Shown: positions 6,217 through 13,551 of the stretch, piece after piece
How the letters are laid out: every line of letters begins with the position of its first letter
Position numbering within the stretch: the first letter of the stretch is position 1
Source of the DNA: Actinomycetes bacterium
Lineage (GTDB): Bacteria > Actinomycetota > Actinomycetes > Actinomycetales > Cellulomonadaceae
DNA: 16,070 bases
Direction of reading: 5' to 3'
Assembly: GCA_021793115.1 (NCBI GenBank)
Contig: JAJYTJ010000083.1
Coordinates: 1 to 16,070 of the forward strand
Notes under the pieces: generated by a model
Seen by the model: the letters and a program-made list of their open reading frames with translations, nothing else
Told to the model about the DNA's origin: nothing
Database searches by the model: none
Position numbers and translations under genes: made by a program

Positions 6217-6242
6217 GCTCACGGTTGTGAGCACCCGCTAAC
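6217..6242. promoter_or_regulatory. Phased hexamer array C (upstream of the tRNA)
   Basis: GCTCAC at 6217, GTGAGC at 6227 and GCTAAC at 6237 are again 10 bp apart. The array lies between the tRNA 5' end (6177) and the stop of the 610-residue gene (6267), in a position that would overlap or flank a tRNA promoter. A TAGAGT reading toward the tRNA at about 6190-6195 could be a -10 element. Membership in the family of arrays A and B is clear from the hexamers and spacing. Confidence 0.7.
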
Positions 6243-6266
6243 ACGCCCTGCGAGGCGGGCGGCCGT

Positions 6267-8099
6267 CTAGTGTCGAGGAACCTCAACACTCGTCGGCGCG
6301 CAGCATGCGGGATCGAGCAGCCACGCCGGTCCGCCCAGGCGGTTCAGGCTCTCGTGGAGCTCGCCGACGCGCACCAGGTCGGCCAGGGCGTCGTCGACGT
6401 CGCGGACGCTGCCCAGCCCCTTGAGCGCGCGCCGGTTCGTGCCACGCCGCGGGTCCTCCCGGATCGCAGCCAGGACGGCCGCCCGAACACGCTTGCGCTC
6501 GTCGTCGACGCGCGACGCGTCGTCGGTGCAGGCCAGGAACAGTCCCCGCTTGGTCCAGCCCTTGCGGGTGCTGGGGGCCTCACGCTCGACCAGTAGGTGC
6601 TCATCGAGCAGCTGCTGGACCAGGCTCCAGCGGCGCCGCACATCGCCGGCCATGGCCTGCTGTGTCACCTCGGTGCGCGACGCGCCGCCGTGGGCAGCCA
6701 CGTACTCGAGGGCGCAGGTCCGAAGTTCGTCGTCGCTGTGCATCTCGTGGCCCCGGTACGGCTGAGGGGCAAGGCCCGCGCGCGCGAACACCTGCTGGGC
6801 CTGGGCCCACCGCGACGGCGGCATGGGGTGCGTCCCGCGCTCCCACGCGTAGACCTGCGTGTAGTCGCACCCGAGTTCGTCGGCGAGGGCGTACCGGCTC
6901 AGCCCGCGCGTCTCGCGCAGCTGGCGCAGCTGCCCGCCGGCGGGCACCCCGGCGGCCGTGGGCGTCGCTGGGCCGGCCGCGAGCTGCGGGAAGTGCCGCA
7001 CGTGCCCCGCAGCGTTGCGCCCTGGCGCGTACTCGTAGTGCAGCTCGTCGGCGTCGACGAGCCGGCGCACGCCCTCGTGGAGCGCGACGGACTGCCCGAC
7101 GCCCGGGATCTGCTCGAGCTGCCGCACGGTCGTGTGCCCACGTGCGTTGACCTGGGCGAGGATCCACTGTGCCATCTCCCGGCCCGCGTCGGGGGCGCTG
7201 TCGACAATCTTGCGGGCGCGCTCGGCCGCCCACTCCGGCACGGTCTCGCGTCGGTGCCATCGCTCGAGCGTGCTGATGTCTACGTGCAGCTTGCTCGCAA
7301 GCTGCCCGCGGCCCCAGCCCGCGACGCGCGCGGCCTCGTCGAGCTCGGCCAGGGTGACCACGGCGGGCAGCCGCCTGGGCGCCCAGCGGCGGGCGTAGAG
7401 CACCCGCACCCGCTGCTGCTGGGGCGGGACGTGCCCCCACTGCTCGACGACGTCGCCGCTGTCGATCGCTCGGCGCAGCAGCCGCTCGACGGCCTCGGTG
7501 TACACGCCGGCCCGCTTGCGGTTGGTGCCTCGCCGTCCCGCCGCGTCGATCTCGCGCATGACCCGCTCGAACGCCCCGGCCGCCCTGGCGGGGCGCAGGC
7601 CGGCGCTGGTCTGCGTGAGCTTCGCGCACTTGGAGAGGACCTCGGCGGAGAACCTGTCGGGGATGGGCCGGCGGCCGCCCATCCACGCGTAGACCAGCGA
7701 AGGGCTGACGCCGAGTGCACTCGCGAACTTCGGGGCGCCGATGCGCGTGAGGCGCAGCATCTCGCTAAGCCCGTCCGGGGTGCGCAGCTGCTCGATGTCG
7801 GCGGGCGAGGGGCTCAGCGCTGGGCCAGGCGTCAGGTACAAGCCGACGACACCGCGCTGCCACCCGGCACTCGTGGTCACGGTGCTGCGCCGGGCGTACA
7901 CCTCGCCCGCCTCGAGCGCGGCCGCCACAGCGGCCCACCGTGCCGCGCGCGTGCCGCCGCTGAGGGCCTCCACCACCCTGGCGCGGGAAATGCCCTGTTC
8001 AGAGGCCACTTTGGCGCGCACCTGCGATCGGTCCACCGACACGTGTGAAAGTTTGTACGACGCTACGTCCATCGGTGTGGCGACGCGCCGCGCCACCAT
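6267..8099 (-). CDS. Large modular winged-helix/HTH DNA-binding protein (610 aa)
   Basis: No whole-length family is recognised. The protein appears to be a chain of DNA-binding modules: winged-helix-like segments at about residues 22-90, 175-240, 305-370, 454-525 and 533-597, alternating with HTH/XRE-like segments at about 111-160 (FASALGVSPSLVYAWMGG), 250-300 (LASKLHVDISTLERWHRR) and 388-442 (YALADELGCDYTQVYAWERG). Two winged-helix units share the motif RRGTNR. No enzymatic motif is evident. It is transcribed divergently from the replication module, with start codons 9 bases apart if ATG 8099 is right; ATG 8072 is an alternative. It might be a master regulator or an initiator-like protein binding repeated sites. 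Module borders are eye estimates. Confidence 0.8.
   Translation of the reverse strand: MVARRVATPMDVASYKLSHVSVDRSQVRAKVASEQGISRARVVEALSGGTRAARWAAVAAALEAGEVYARRSTVTTSAGWQRGVVGLYLTPGPALSPSPADIEQLRTPDGLSEMLRLTRIGAPKFASALGVSPSLVYAWMGGRRPIPDRFSAEVLSKCAKLTQTSAGLRPARAAGAFERVMREIDAAGRRGTNRKRAGVYTEAVERLLRRAIDSGDVVEQWGHVPPQQQRVRVLYARRWAPRRLPAVVTLAELDEAARVAGWGRGQLASKLHVDISTLERWHRRETVPEWAAERARKIVDSAPDAGREMAQWILAQVNARGHTTVRQLEQIPGVGQSVALHEGVRRLVDADELHYEYAPGRNAAGHVRHFPQLAAGPATPTAAGVPAGGQLRQLRETRGLSRYALADELGCDYTQVYAWERGTHPMPPSRWAQAQQVFARAGLAPQPYRGHEMHSDDELRTCALEYVAAHGGASRTEVTQQAMAGDVRRRWSLVQQLLDEHLLVEREAPSTRKGWTKRGLFLACTDDASRVDDERKRVRAAVLAAIREDPRRGTNRRALKGLGSVRDVDDALADLVRVGELHESLNRLGGPAWLLDPACCAPTSVEVPRH
6269..6290. 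repeat. 22-bp dyad, copy 1
   Basis: AGTGT-C-GAGG, AA, CCTC-A-ACACT forms a dyad with 9 of 10 arm positions paired, at the extreme 3' end of the 610-residue gene including its stop codon. A related dyad in the same orientation lies at 13985-14006 (18 of 22 identical). It may be a binding site shared by both loci. Confidence 0.45.
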
Positions 8100-8107
8100 C
8101 CCGACCT

Positions 8108-8266
8108 ATGGCGAAGACACCGGCAACCGTGCAGGTGTTCGTCCCCATGCCCTCGGACGTCTTCGAGGCCGGATGCGACGCCGCGACCGCGGAGCACCTC
8201 ACACTGGCCGACCTGCTGTGCCGGCTGCTCACCGCCCATCTCGCCCGCCGAGGCTCTCGCCCATGA
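8108..8266 (+). CDS. Small CopG-like ribbon-helix-helix protein (52 aa)
   Basis: A 52-residue protein from ATG 8108. It reads as a minimal ribbon-helix-helix: strand TVQVFVPMP, helix A SDVFEAGCDAATAEH, turn, helix B LADLLCRLLTAHLARRG. Its TGA overlaps the ATG of the next gene (ATGA), so it is co-translated with the putative initiator. A short RHH gene directly before a rep gene is the classical cop-rep arrangement in which the RHH protein represses rep transcription and sets copy number. GTG 8045 would give a longer form but would run through the divergent start of the 610-residue gene. The function is inferred from fold and position. Confidence 0.65.
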   Translation: MAKTPATVQVFVPMPSDVFEAGCDAATAEHLTLADLLCRLLTAHLARRGSRP

Positions 8267-9213
8267 CCGGACCGCAGCACGTGCGCTGGTCGGACTGGGT
8301 GACAGCCGCCCAGCGGTACGCACCCAACGACGGGGCGCGCGCGACGGCGAACGCCTGGGCCAAGCACTGCTGGGACTGGGACTCGAGCCTCACCGAGCAG
8401 CAGGTGCTCGCCCGTGTCCGCCCGCTGTCACTGGAGGACTTCACGGCGGCGCATCGGCCCGACAAGAAGCCACGCACCGTCCGCCGGCACTTCACGATGC
8501 TCGTCGATGTCGGACTGCTTGAGCTGGTCCGTGGCCACTCGCGCTACTGCCCGAACGTCTACCGGCCTCGAGTGCCGCAACAGCGGCCGTCCGTGGCCGG
8601 TGTTGCGGACGCTCAGCGGCCATTCGTGGCCGGTGCTGGGAGCGAACACCGGCCACCGATTGCCGGTGTTGGTGCTCAACAGGGGCCACGGATGGCACCA
8701 ACACAGGCCACTCGTGACATCGCACCTATCCCCACAGAAGAGCTAGAACCCCCCCTCCCGCGGGCGCGCACACACACCCCCGCGCGCGAGGGGGGAGGTG
8801 GACCACTCGATGACGAGAACGACGCCGGCGTGCGCGTCGTACGGGCCGTCCTGGACAAGATGGGTGACCGGGCGCGGAAGGTCGCCCCGGGGTTCCGTGC
8901 CACGTGCGTCACCATCGCCCGCGGGTTGCTCGCCGCCGGCTGGAGCGAGTCGACGATCGTCCGGGACGTCCTGAAGCTCGACGTGCCGGGCGACTCGTGG
9001 TGGGACGCCCGGGACGTGGGACGGGTACTGGTCTCCCGGTTCCGCGACGAGAGCAAGCTCGAGCCTCCGGCTGCCGCGCCGGTGCGAGTGCCGTGGTGCG
9101 GAGAGTGCGACAGCGAGCAGAGCCGGACCGTCACCCACGACGACGACACGGTGGAGCGGTGCCCACGGTGCCACCCACACCTGGTCGGCATGCTCGAGCT
9201 GGCGGGGGTGTGA
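8263..9213 (+). CDS. Putative replication initiator, winged helix plus zinc ribbon (316 aa)
   Basis: Proposed DNA-binding replication protein. Residues ~52-100 form a winged-helix-like unit (RTVRRHFTMLVDVGLLELV with a following wing). Residues 107-139 are three 11-residue repeats beginning QRP or HRP, encoded by 33-bp DNA repeats. A Pro/Arg/Gly-rich linker covers 160-182. A helical domain covers about 185-260. A zinc ribbon is formed by C279, C282, C300 and C303. ATG 8263 overlaps the preceding stop. It lies between a cop-like gene and an iteron-like array followed by an AAA+ helicase-like gene, hence the initiator proposal. A transcription factor is the alternative. No rolling-circle or RepA motif was found. 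Confidence 0.65.
   Translation: MTGPQHVRWSDWVTAAQRYAPNDGARATANAWAKHCWDWDSSLTEQQVLARVRPLSLEDFTAAHRPDKKPRTVRRHFTMLVDVGLLELVRGHSRYCPNVYRPRVPQQRPSVAGVADAQRPFVAGAGSEHRPPIAGVGAQQGPRMAPTQATRDIAPIPTEELEPPLPRARTHTPAREGGGGPLDDENDAGVRVVRAVLDKMGDRARKVAPGFRATCVTIARGLLAAGWSESTIVRDVLKLDVPGDSWWDARDVGRVLVSRFRDESKLEPPAAAPVRVPWCGECDSEQSRTVTHDDDTVERCPRCHPHLVGMLELAGV
8581..8679 (+). repeat. 33-bp tandem repeats inside the putative initiator gene
   Basis: Three 33-bp units at 8581, 8614 and 8647, with a decayed fourth from 8680. Their shared core is GTGGCCGGTGTTG-like (GTGGCCGGTGCTG, TTGCCGGTGTTG in others). They encode 11-residue repeats of the QRPxVAG type. The spacing of about three helical turns keeps the cores on one face. 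In-gene repeats serve as the origin in some plasmid rep genes, so they may be initiator-binding sites. Confidence 0.7.
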
Positions 9214-9362
9214 ACGTGAGAGGCGCCCCAACGACCGTGAGGAACACCCGGACGACCGTGAGTTGGGGTCGTGCGGATCGTGAGTTGCCGACCGCAGCCG
9301 CGCAGGCGCTCTCGCATTGTCGCAGGTCAGCGGGTTGCGCCCCGTCGTCGATCGTGAGTTGC
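9212..9362 (+). repeat. Iteron-like direct repeats, candidate origin of replication
   Basis: Direct copies of GAYCGTGAG(TTG) occur at 9212 (GAACGTGAG), 9233 (GACCGTGAG), 9254 (GACCGTGAGTTG), 9276 (GATCGTGAGTTG) and 9350 (GATCGTGAGTTG). Steps are 21, 21, 22 and 74 bp, i.e. about two turns, with the last near seven. They lie in the 298-bp gap between the putative initiator and the AAA+ ATPase gene. This is the layout of an iteron origin. I see no AT-rich block; the remainder, 9363-9511, holds nothing else I can name. Confidence 0.7.
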
Positions 9363-9511
9363 AGGCCAGGGGTGCGGTGGCGAGGGACGTCCCTCCCGCT
9401 ACGGGCCCTCGAGCTCGTTCTCGCCGAGCCCGTGCACCACGGTGGAATCGGCTCGGCGGCCAGCTCACACTCGGCTGCAGAGACGTTCGCTGGCGTCGCG
9501 GTGGTGACCCC

Positions 9512-11644
9512 GTGAGGTCGGACGAGCGACTCGAGGCAGCTGGCGCGCACCTGGCGCGGGCCGGTGGCAGCGCCACGCCTGGCGAGCTCGGCGCTGCGCT
9601 CGGCGGCCTGGACGCCAACCAGCAGGCCCGGATGGTGCGGGAACTGCGTGAGGCCGGCTACGTGACGGGCACCCGCACCCTGCTGCAGCTGACGGACAAG
9701 GGCTGGGCCCACTTCGCCGGCGTGGACGGCGCTCCGGCGGGCGAGGTCCTCGATCGTGTGCTGGACAGCTGGCCGCAGGCGCACCACGCTTTCGTCGGGC
9801 TGCTGGTGTCGTCGATCGTGGCCCGCCACCACCTGGCCGACGAGCCCAGCCGGCGCCACCTCGGGTACATGGCGATCGGTGAGCCGTCGACCGGCAAGAG
9901 CGCCATCGGCGCGCTCGTGTGCGCCCTGTTCGGATGGCCCCACGCCGAGCACCAGCTGCACGTGCCGGCGCAGTCGGTCGGCGGCCTGCTCGGTCGTCAC
10001 GTGATCGAGGCCGGCGGCCTGCACCGGTGGGAGCCGGCCGCGACGACGCGGCTGCCGTTCGTCGTGCTCGACGAGTTCGACAAGGCGCCCGAGCCGGTGC
10101 GCCAACGCGCTCTGGTCTTCCTCAGCGATGGGCTCCAACAGCGCGTCGACGACGAGGTGCACACGCTGCTGCCCACGGCGCTGGTCCTGGCCAACCCGCC
10201 CAAGAGCGGCGACCGGTACGGCGTGCTGCGCCCGTACGCCCGCAGCCGCTCGGTCGTGCTCGACACCGCCGGCGGCCGGCCGTTCGAAGACGTGTTCGCG
10301 GCGACGTTCGAGTCCCTCGCACCAGGCGACCGGCTCAACCTGGACGCCCTGAAGCTGCCGGCCCGCCGGCTGCCCGACTCGGCGCGCGCCGTCCTGCGCT
10401 CGATGCGCGACACCGCCCTGACGGACGAGGGTCGAGAGGACCTGCACGGGTTGCAGCAGCTGGAGACCGCCGCGCTGGGCCGGTGGGCACTACTGGGTGC
10501 CGACGCGAGCCCCGAGCTGGCCGCCTGGAGTGTGGCGACTGCCTACCTGCTGGCCACGGAGACCGTGCCGGGCATGGTCGATCCCCGCTGGCACGTGGAC
10601 TTCGCCGCGCTACGCCCTGCGCTCGGCGAGGGCGCCGACGTGTTGGCCGCCGCCCAGGAGCGTGGCCGCGCCGAGCGTGACGCCGCCCGCCAGCAGGTCC
10701 GCACCGTGCGGGTTCGCGACGACGCGGACAAGCTGGAGGTGCTCTCTGAGGCAGGGAGCCTGGCCTCCGAGCTCGACCGCCTGGCCGACGCGCTGGACGG
10801 ACGCCGGCTACCCGAGCAGCTGCGGGACCAGGCCGCCGGTCCGCGGCGTGTGCTGCGGATGCTGGCCAAGCGAGCCCGTGAGCTGCAGGCCCGAGCGACG
10901 CTCGAGGACGTGCAGGCGCTGGCGGGTACACCGCGCCAGGCCGCACAACAGATCATCGGCGCGGCACGCCAGCTCGTGGACGACAAGGCCCGGCGGCGAG
11001 CCGACGAGGCCGCTCGAGCCGCCGACATGCGGCAGCGCAAGAAGGCCAACGCGGTGGCCGAGCGGGAGCGGCGACGTCTCGAGCGCGAGGCGGCGCTGAG
11101 CACCCTGTGGGACATCGTGTTCATCGCCCAACAGCTCGAAGGGCTGTACCGGCGGACCGCGAACCGAGCCGGCGAGAGCGCGCTGGCCGTGCTGCGGGGA
11201 ACCAAGGCCGGCGCCCGGGCCCTGCTGCGCTACACCCCCGACAAGCGTCCGCAGGAGCGGCGCGGCTTCCTCGACGCCCTGGCCGACGTGCTGGCCGGCG
11301 CCGTGCGTGAAGAGGGCACATGGTGGTGCCAGTTCGACCCGACACTGCGGTTTCGGGGCACGGCGACGTCGTGCCCCGAGCTGTCCCGGTGGGGCGACGG
11401 CGGCACCCGCCGAGTGCTCGCCGCGCCGCTGTCGCTGCTGTACGTGCTCGAGGACGAGCTGCGCGCACAGGTGGGGCGCGGCCCCCGCAAGAACCGGGTC
11501 ACGCTGCCCGCCGGCTACGCCGCACCCGCGACCGCCGACGCCGCCGCGGCGTTCGCGCTCACCGGCCCGGTGGCGACCTTCCCGACGCCCTACCAGCTCC
11601 CGCCGGGCCGGAACCGGTACGGCCTGCCGCAGGGGCCACTGTGA
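9512..11644 (+). CDS. MCM-like AAA+ ATPase, putative replicative helicase (710 aa)
   Basis: Large AAA+ ATPase. From GTG 9512 the protein has a winged-helix-like N-terminus (residues ~5-70), Walker A GEPSTGKS at 123-130, Walker B VVLDEFDKAP at 184-193, sensor-1 asparagine N228 in LVLANPP, and arginines around 240-246 that could supply a finger. The DEFDK and ANP signatures and their spacing resemble MCM/Mg-chelatase-type AAA+ cores. A helical/coiled-coil region (about 480-580, very Arg/Glu-rich) and a C-terminal domain with conserved-looking tryptophans follow; I do not recognise these. An upstream ATG at 9317 would put the iteron region into the protein and its N-terminal segment has no domain character, so 9512 is preferred. 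The likely role is loading or unwinding at the iteron origin. Confidence 0.8.
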   Translation: MRSDERLEAAGAHLARAGGSATPGELGAALGGLDANQQARMVRELREAGYVTGTRTLLQLTDKGWAHFAGVDGAPAGEVLDRVLDSWPQAHHAFVGLLVSSIVARHHLADEPSRRHLGYMAIGEPSTGKSAIGALVCALFGWPHAEHQLHVPAQSVGGLLGRHVIEAGGLHRWEPAATTRLPFVVLDEFDKAPEPVRQRALVFLSDGLQQRVDDEVHTLLPTALVLANPPKSGDRYGVLRPYARSRSVVLDTAGGRPFEDVFAATFESLAPGDRLNLDALKLPARRLPDSARAVLRSMRDTALTDEGREDLHGLQQLETAALGRWALLGADASPELAAWSVATAYLLATETVPGMVDPRWHVDFAALRPALGEGADVLAAAQERGRAERDAARQQVRTVRVRDDADKLEVLSEAGSLASELDRLADALDGRRLPEQLRDQAAGPRRVLRMLAKRARELQARATLEDVQALAGTPRQAAQQIIGAARQLVDDKARRRADEAARAADMRQRKKANAVAERERRRLEREAALSTLWDIVFIAQQLEGLYRRTANRAGESALAVLRGTKAGARALLRYTPDKRPQERRGFLDALADVLAGAVREEGTWWCQFDPTLRFRGTATSCPELSRWGDGGTRRVLAAPLSLLYVLEDELRAQVGRGPRKNRVTLPAGYAAPATADAAAAFALTGPVATFPTPYQLPPGRNRYGLPQGPL

Positions 11645-11844
11645 ACGCCGCCGAGCGGGCCACGCTGCTCGGCCCGACCGAGCGGGCGTACGTCGCTGCC
11701 ATCGCCGAGCAGGGCCGCCAGATCGTCACCCGGCGGGCGTTCACCCGCGCGGTCCGGGTGCTGGAGAGCGCGTCCGGTGCTGCGCTTCGTTCCGACGCTG
11801 ATCGCGCAGCCGAGCACGGCCTGCACGAATCGGCTGGAGGCTGA
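11641..11844 (+). CDS. Small hypothetical protein (67 aa)
   Basis: GTG 11641 overlaps the stop of the AAA+ gene (GTGA), giving a 67-residue protein that ends four bases before the serine recombinase ATG. It has a predicted helical core (ERAYVAAIAEQ and RRAFTRAVRVLE) and no known motif. Being coupled to the ATPase and directly ahead of the integrase, it could be a replication accessory or a recombination directionality factor. Neither can be decided from the sequence. Confidence 0.6.
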   Translation: MNAAERATLLGPTERAYVAAIAEQGRQIVTRRAFTRAVRVLESASGAALRSDADRAAEHGLHESAGG

Positions 11845-11848
11845 GCAC

Positions 11849-13474
11849 ATGTCCGGGAAGTCCACCGCGCCACTGAGCAGCGCCGAGAGGCAGCGACGTC
11901 GCGCGTCGTCGCTGCTGCTGCCCAAGGACGGGGAGTCCGCGGTCGTCCGTGAGCCCGTGCGCGTCAACCCGCGCGTGGCGGTCTACGGCCGGCTCAGCCT
12001 GGAGAAGGACGCCAGCGTGAGCATCGCCCGCCAGCGCGAGACGCTCGAGCGGTACGTGCGCGACATCGGCGGCCGGTACGACCCCGCAGCGGACTACTAC
12101 GAGGACGACGACAAGTCGGCCAAGGGCACCGTGTACCGCGACGGCGCCGAGCAGCTGCTCCAGGCGATCGTCGAGGACCGGTACGACGGCATCGTGGTGT
12201 GGGAGCTCGCCCGGTTCATGCGCAACAAGCGAGAGGCCCGGATCGCGTTCGCCCTGATGGAGAAGCACGGGGTCGAGATCTACTCGCACAGCGAGCCGGT
12301 GCTGGCCATGTCCGGGGTCGGCCGGATGATGCTCGAGTTCTACCTGGACCAGGCGGCCAAGGAGATCGAGAAGCTCGGCGCGCGCGTCAAGGCCGCGCAC
12401 GAGTTCATGGCCCAGCACGGCCGCGCGCCGGCCCTGGCGCCGTTTGGCACCCGCAAGGTCGAGGTCCCGTTCCCCGGCGGGGTCCGTGTCAAGCCGCTGT
12501 ACCGCCTCGAGCCCGACGACGAGCCGCGCGAGGACCTGGGCGGCAAGAGCCCGGCGCAGCTGGTGCGGGAGGCCGCCGCGGCGTACATCGCCGGCGCGTC
12601 GGCCCGCTCGGTCGTCAAGGCGTGGAACGAGGCCGGCTACCCGAGCGTGGGCGCCACCGGCTGGCACTCGGCGTCCCTCACGCAGCTGCTGCGCAACCCC
12701 CTGCTGGCCGGGTACTCCACTTTCCGCGGCGAGCTCGTGTGCGACGAGGCCGGCACGCCCCGCATCTTCCACACGCCGGTGCTGGACGAGGCCACCTGGA
12801 CGGACCTGTCCGCGGTGCTCGCCGCACGCCCCACCCGCCGTCGCGGCACGAACGACTCCCCGCTGCGTGGACTGCTGCGCTGCGGCCGCTGCGGAGGGTC
12901 CATGACCCGCACCGGCCCGGACGCGCACGCCTCCTACCGGTGCTGGCGCGACGGATCGAAGGGCACCGGCTGCCACAACACGATCACCGCGCCCAAGACC
13001 GAGGCCGTGGTGATCGAGGCCGCCCTGGCGGTGCTGGGCGACCCGGTGCGGCTGGCCGCACTGCACGCCACCGTGGTGCAGCACGCCGCGGCCAAGCACG
13101 ACGCCCTCGAGGCCCAGGCCGCCAAGCTGCGCTCAGCGCTCGAGCGCCTGGACCTCGAGCAGGTCATGGGCACCTACGACGACCCGGACGGTGCCCGCCG
13201 CTACGCCGGCATCAAGGGCCGGCTGCTCGAGCAGCTCGACGAGAACCTCAGCGGGCAGCGCAAGGCCCGCAAGCCGCGGCCGCTGAGCCTGCCCGGCGTC
13301 GAGCACGGGATGACGCCCGCCGAGGCGTTCGACGCCGCGACCGACGCCCAGCGGCTCACCGTGCTGTGCGAGCTCATCGAGCACGTTGTCGTCCAGCCCG
13401 TCACCCGCCACGACGGCCCCCGCGTCTACGACCCGACCCGGCTGGCCATCACCTGGCGCGAGGACGAGCTGTAG
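11849..13474 (+). CDS. Large serine recombinase / integrase (541 aa)
   Basis: Site-specific integrase of the large serine recombinase family, making double-strand cuts through a phosphoserine link. The N-terminal resolvase domain covers about residues 42-190: Y46-x-R48-x-S50 with nucleophile S50, a DDDKSAKG segment, R97, and R122/R125 in WELARFMRN. The PFGT motif near 198-201 and a recombinase domain (about 215-330) follow. A zinc ribbon has C345, C348, C365 and C375. A coiled coil (about 415-475) and a C-terminal tail complete it. ATG 11849 has GGAGG 8 bases upstream; it adds a 40-residue N-terminal tail before the catalytic fold. All catalytic landmarks are intact, so it may be active. It is the best candidate for having integrated the element into the DUF222/HNH gene. 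Confidence 0.95.
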   Translation: MSGKSTAPLSSAERQRRRASSLLLPKDGESAVVREPVRVNPRVAVYGRLSLEKDASVSIARQRETLERYVRDIGGRYDPAADYYEDDDKSAKGTVYRDGAEQLLQAIVEDRYDGIVVWELARFMRNKREARIAFALMEKHGVEIYSHSEPVLAMSGVGRMMLEFYLDQAAKEIEKLGARVKAAHEFMAQHGRAPALAPFGTRKVEVPFPGGVRVKPLYRLEPDDEPREDLGGKSPAQLVREAAAAYIAGASARSVVKAWNEAGYPSVGATGWHSASLTQLLRNPLLAGYSTFRGELVCDEAGTPRIFHTPVLDEATWTDLSAVLAARPTRRRGTNDSPLRGLLRCGRCGGSMTRTGPDAHASYRCWRDGSKGTGCHNTITAPKTEAVVIEAALAVLGDPVRLAALHATVVQHAAAKHDALEAQAAKLRSALERLDLEQVMGTYDDPDGARRYAGIKGRLLEQLDENLSGQRKARKPRPLSLPGVEHGMTPAEAFDAATDAQRLTVLCELIEHVVVQPVTRHDGPRVYDPTRLAITWREDEL

Positions 13475-13476
13475 TA

Positions 13477-13493
13477 CATGCATCGGGTGCATG
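13477..13493. other. Palindrome just after the serine recombinase stop
   Basis: CATGCA-TCGGG-TGCATG: perfect 6-bp arms around a 5-bp centre, starting two bases after the integrase stop. Attachment sites of serine integrases often sit next to int and show partial dyad symmetry, so this is a candidate site or an operator for the RHH gene at 13552. It does not match the sequence at the presumed right junction, which argues against the att role. Confidence 0.3.
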
Positions 13494-13551
13494 CACGCCA
13501 CGCCGGGCGACGTCCCACCACCGTGACCACGCGTCGGCCACCATCGCGGCC

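Noticed and set aside
8726..8736. CTATCCCCACA, resembling a DnaA box
   Set aside because: It needs a one-base insertion to match TTATCCACA, is single and lies inside a coding region.
9317..9511. N-terminal extension of the AAA+ gene from ATG 9317
   Set aside because: The 65 extra residues are Arg/Pro-rich without structure and would be encoded by the iteron region; GTG 9512 fits the winged-helix start.
9210..9515. A 101-codon plus-strand frame with GTGA overlaps at both ends, between the initiator and the AAA+ gene
   Set aside because: It covers the iteron-like repeats exactly, has no domain character, and its Ser/Arg/Thr-rich sequence looks like translated repeats. Kept as non-coding origin DNA, though the neat overlaps leave some doubt.
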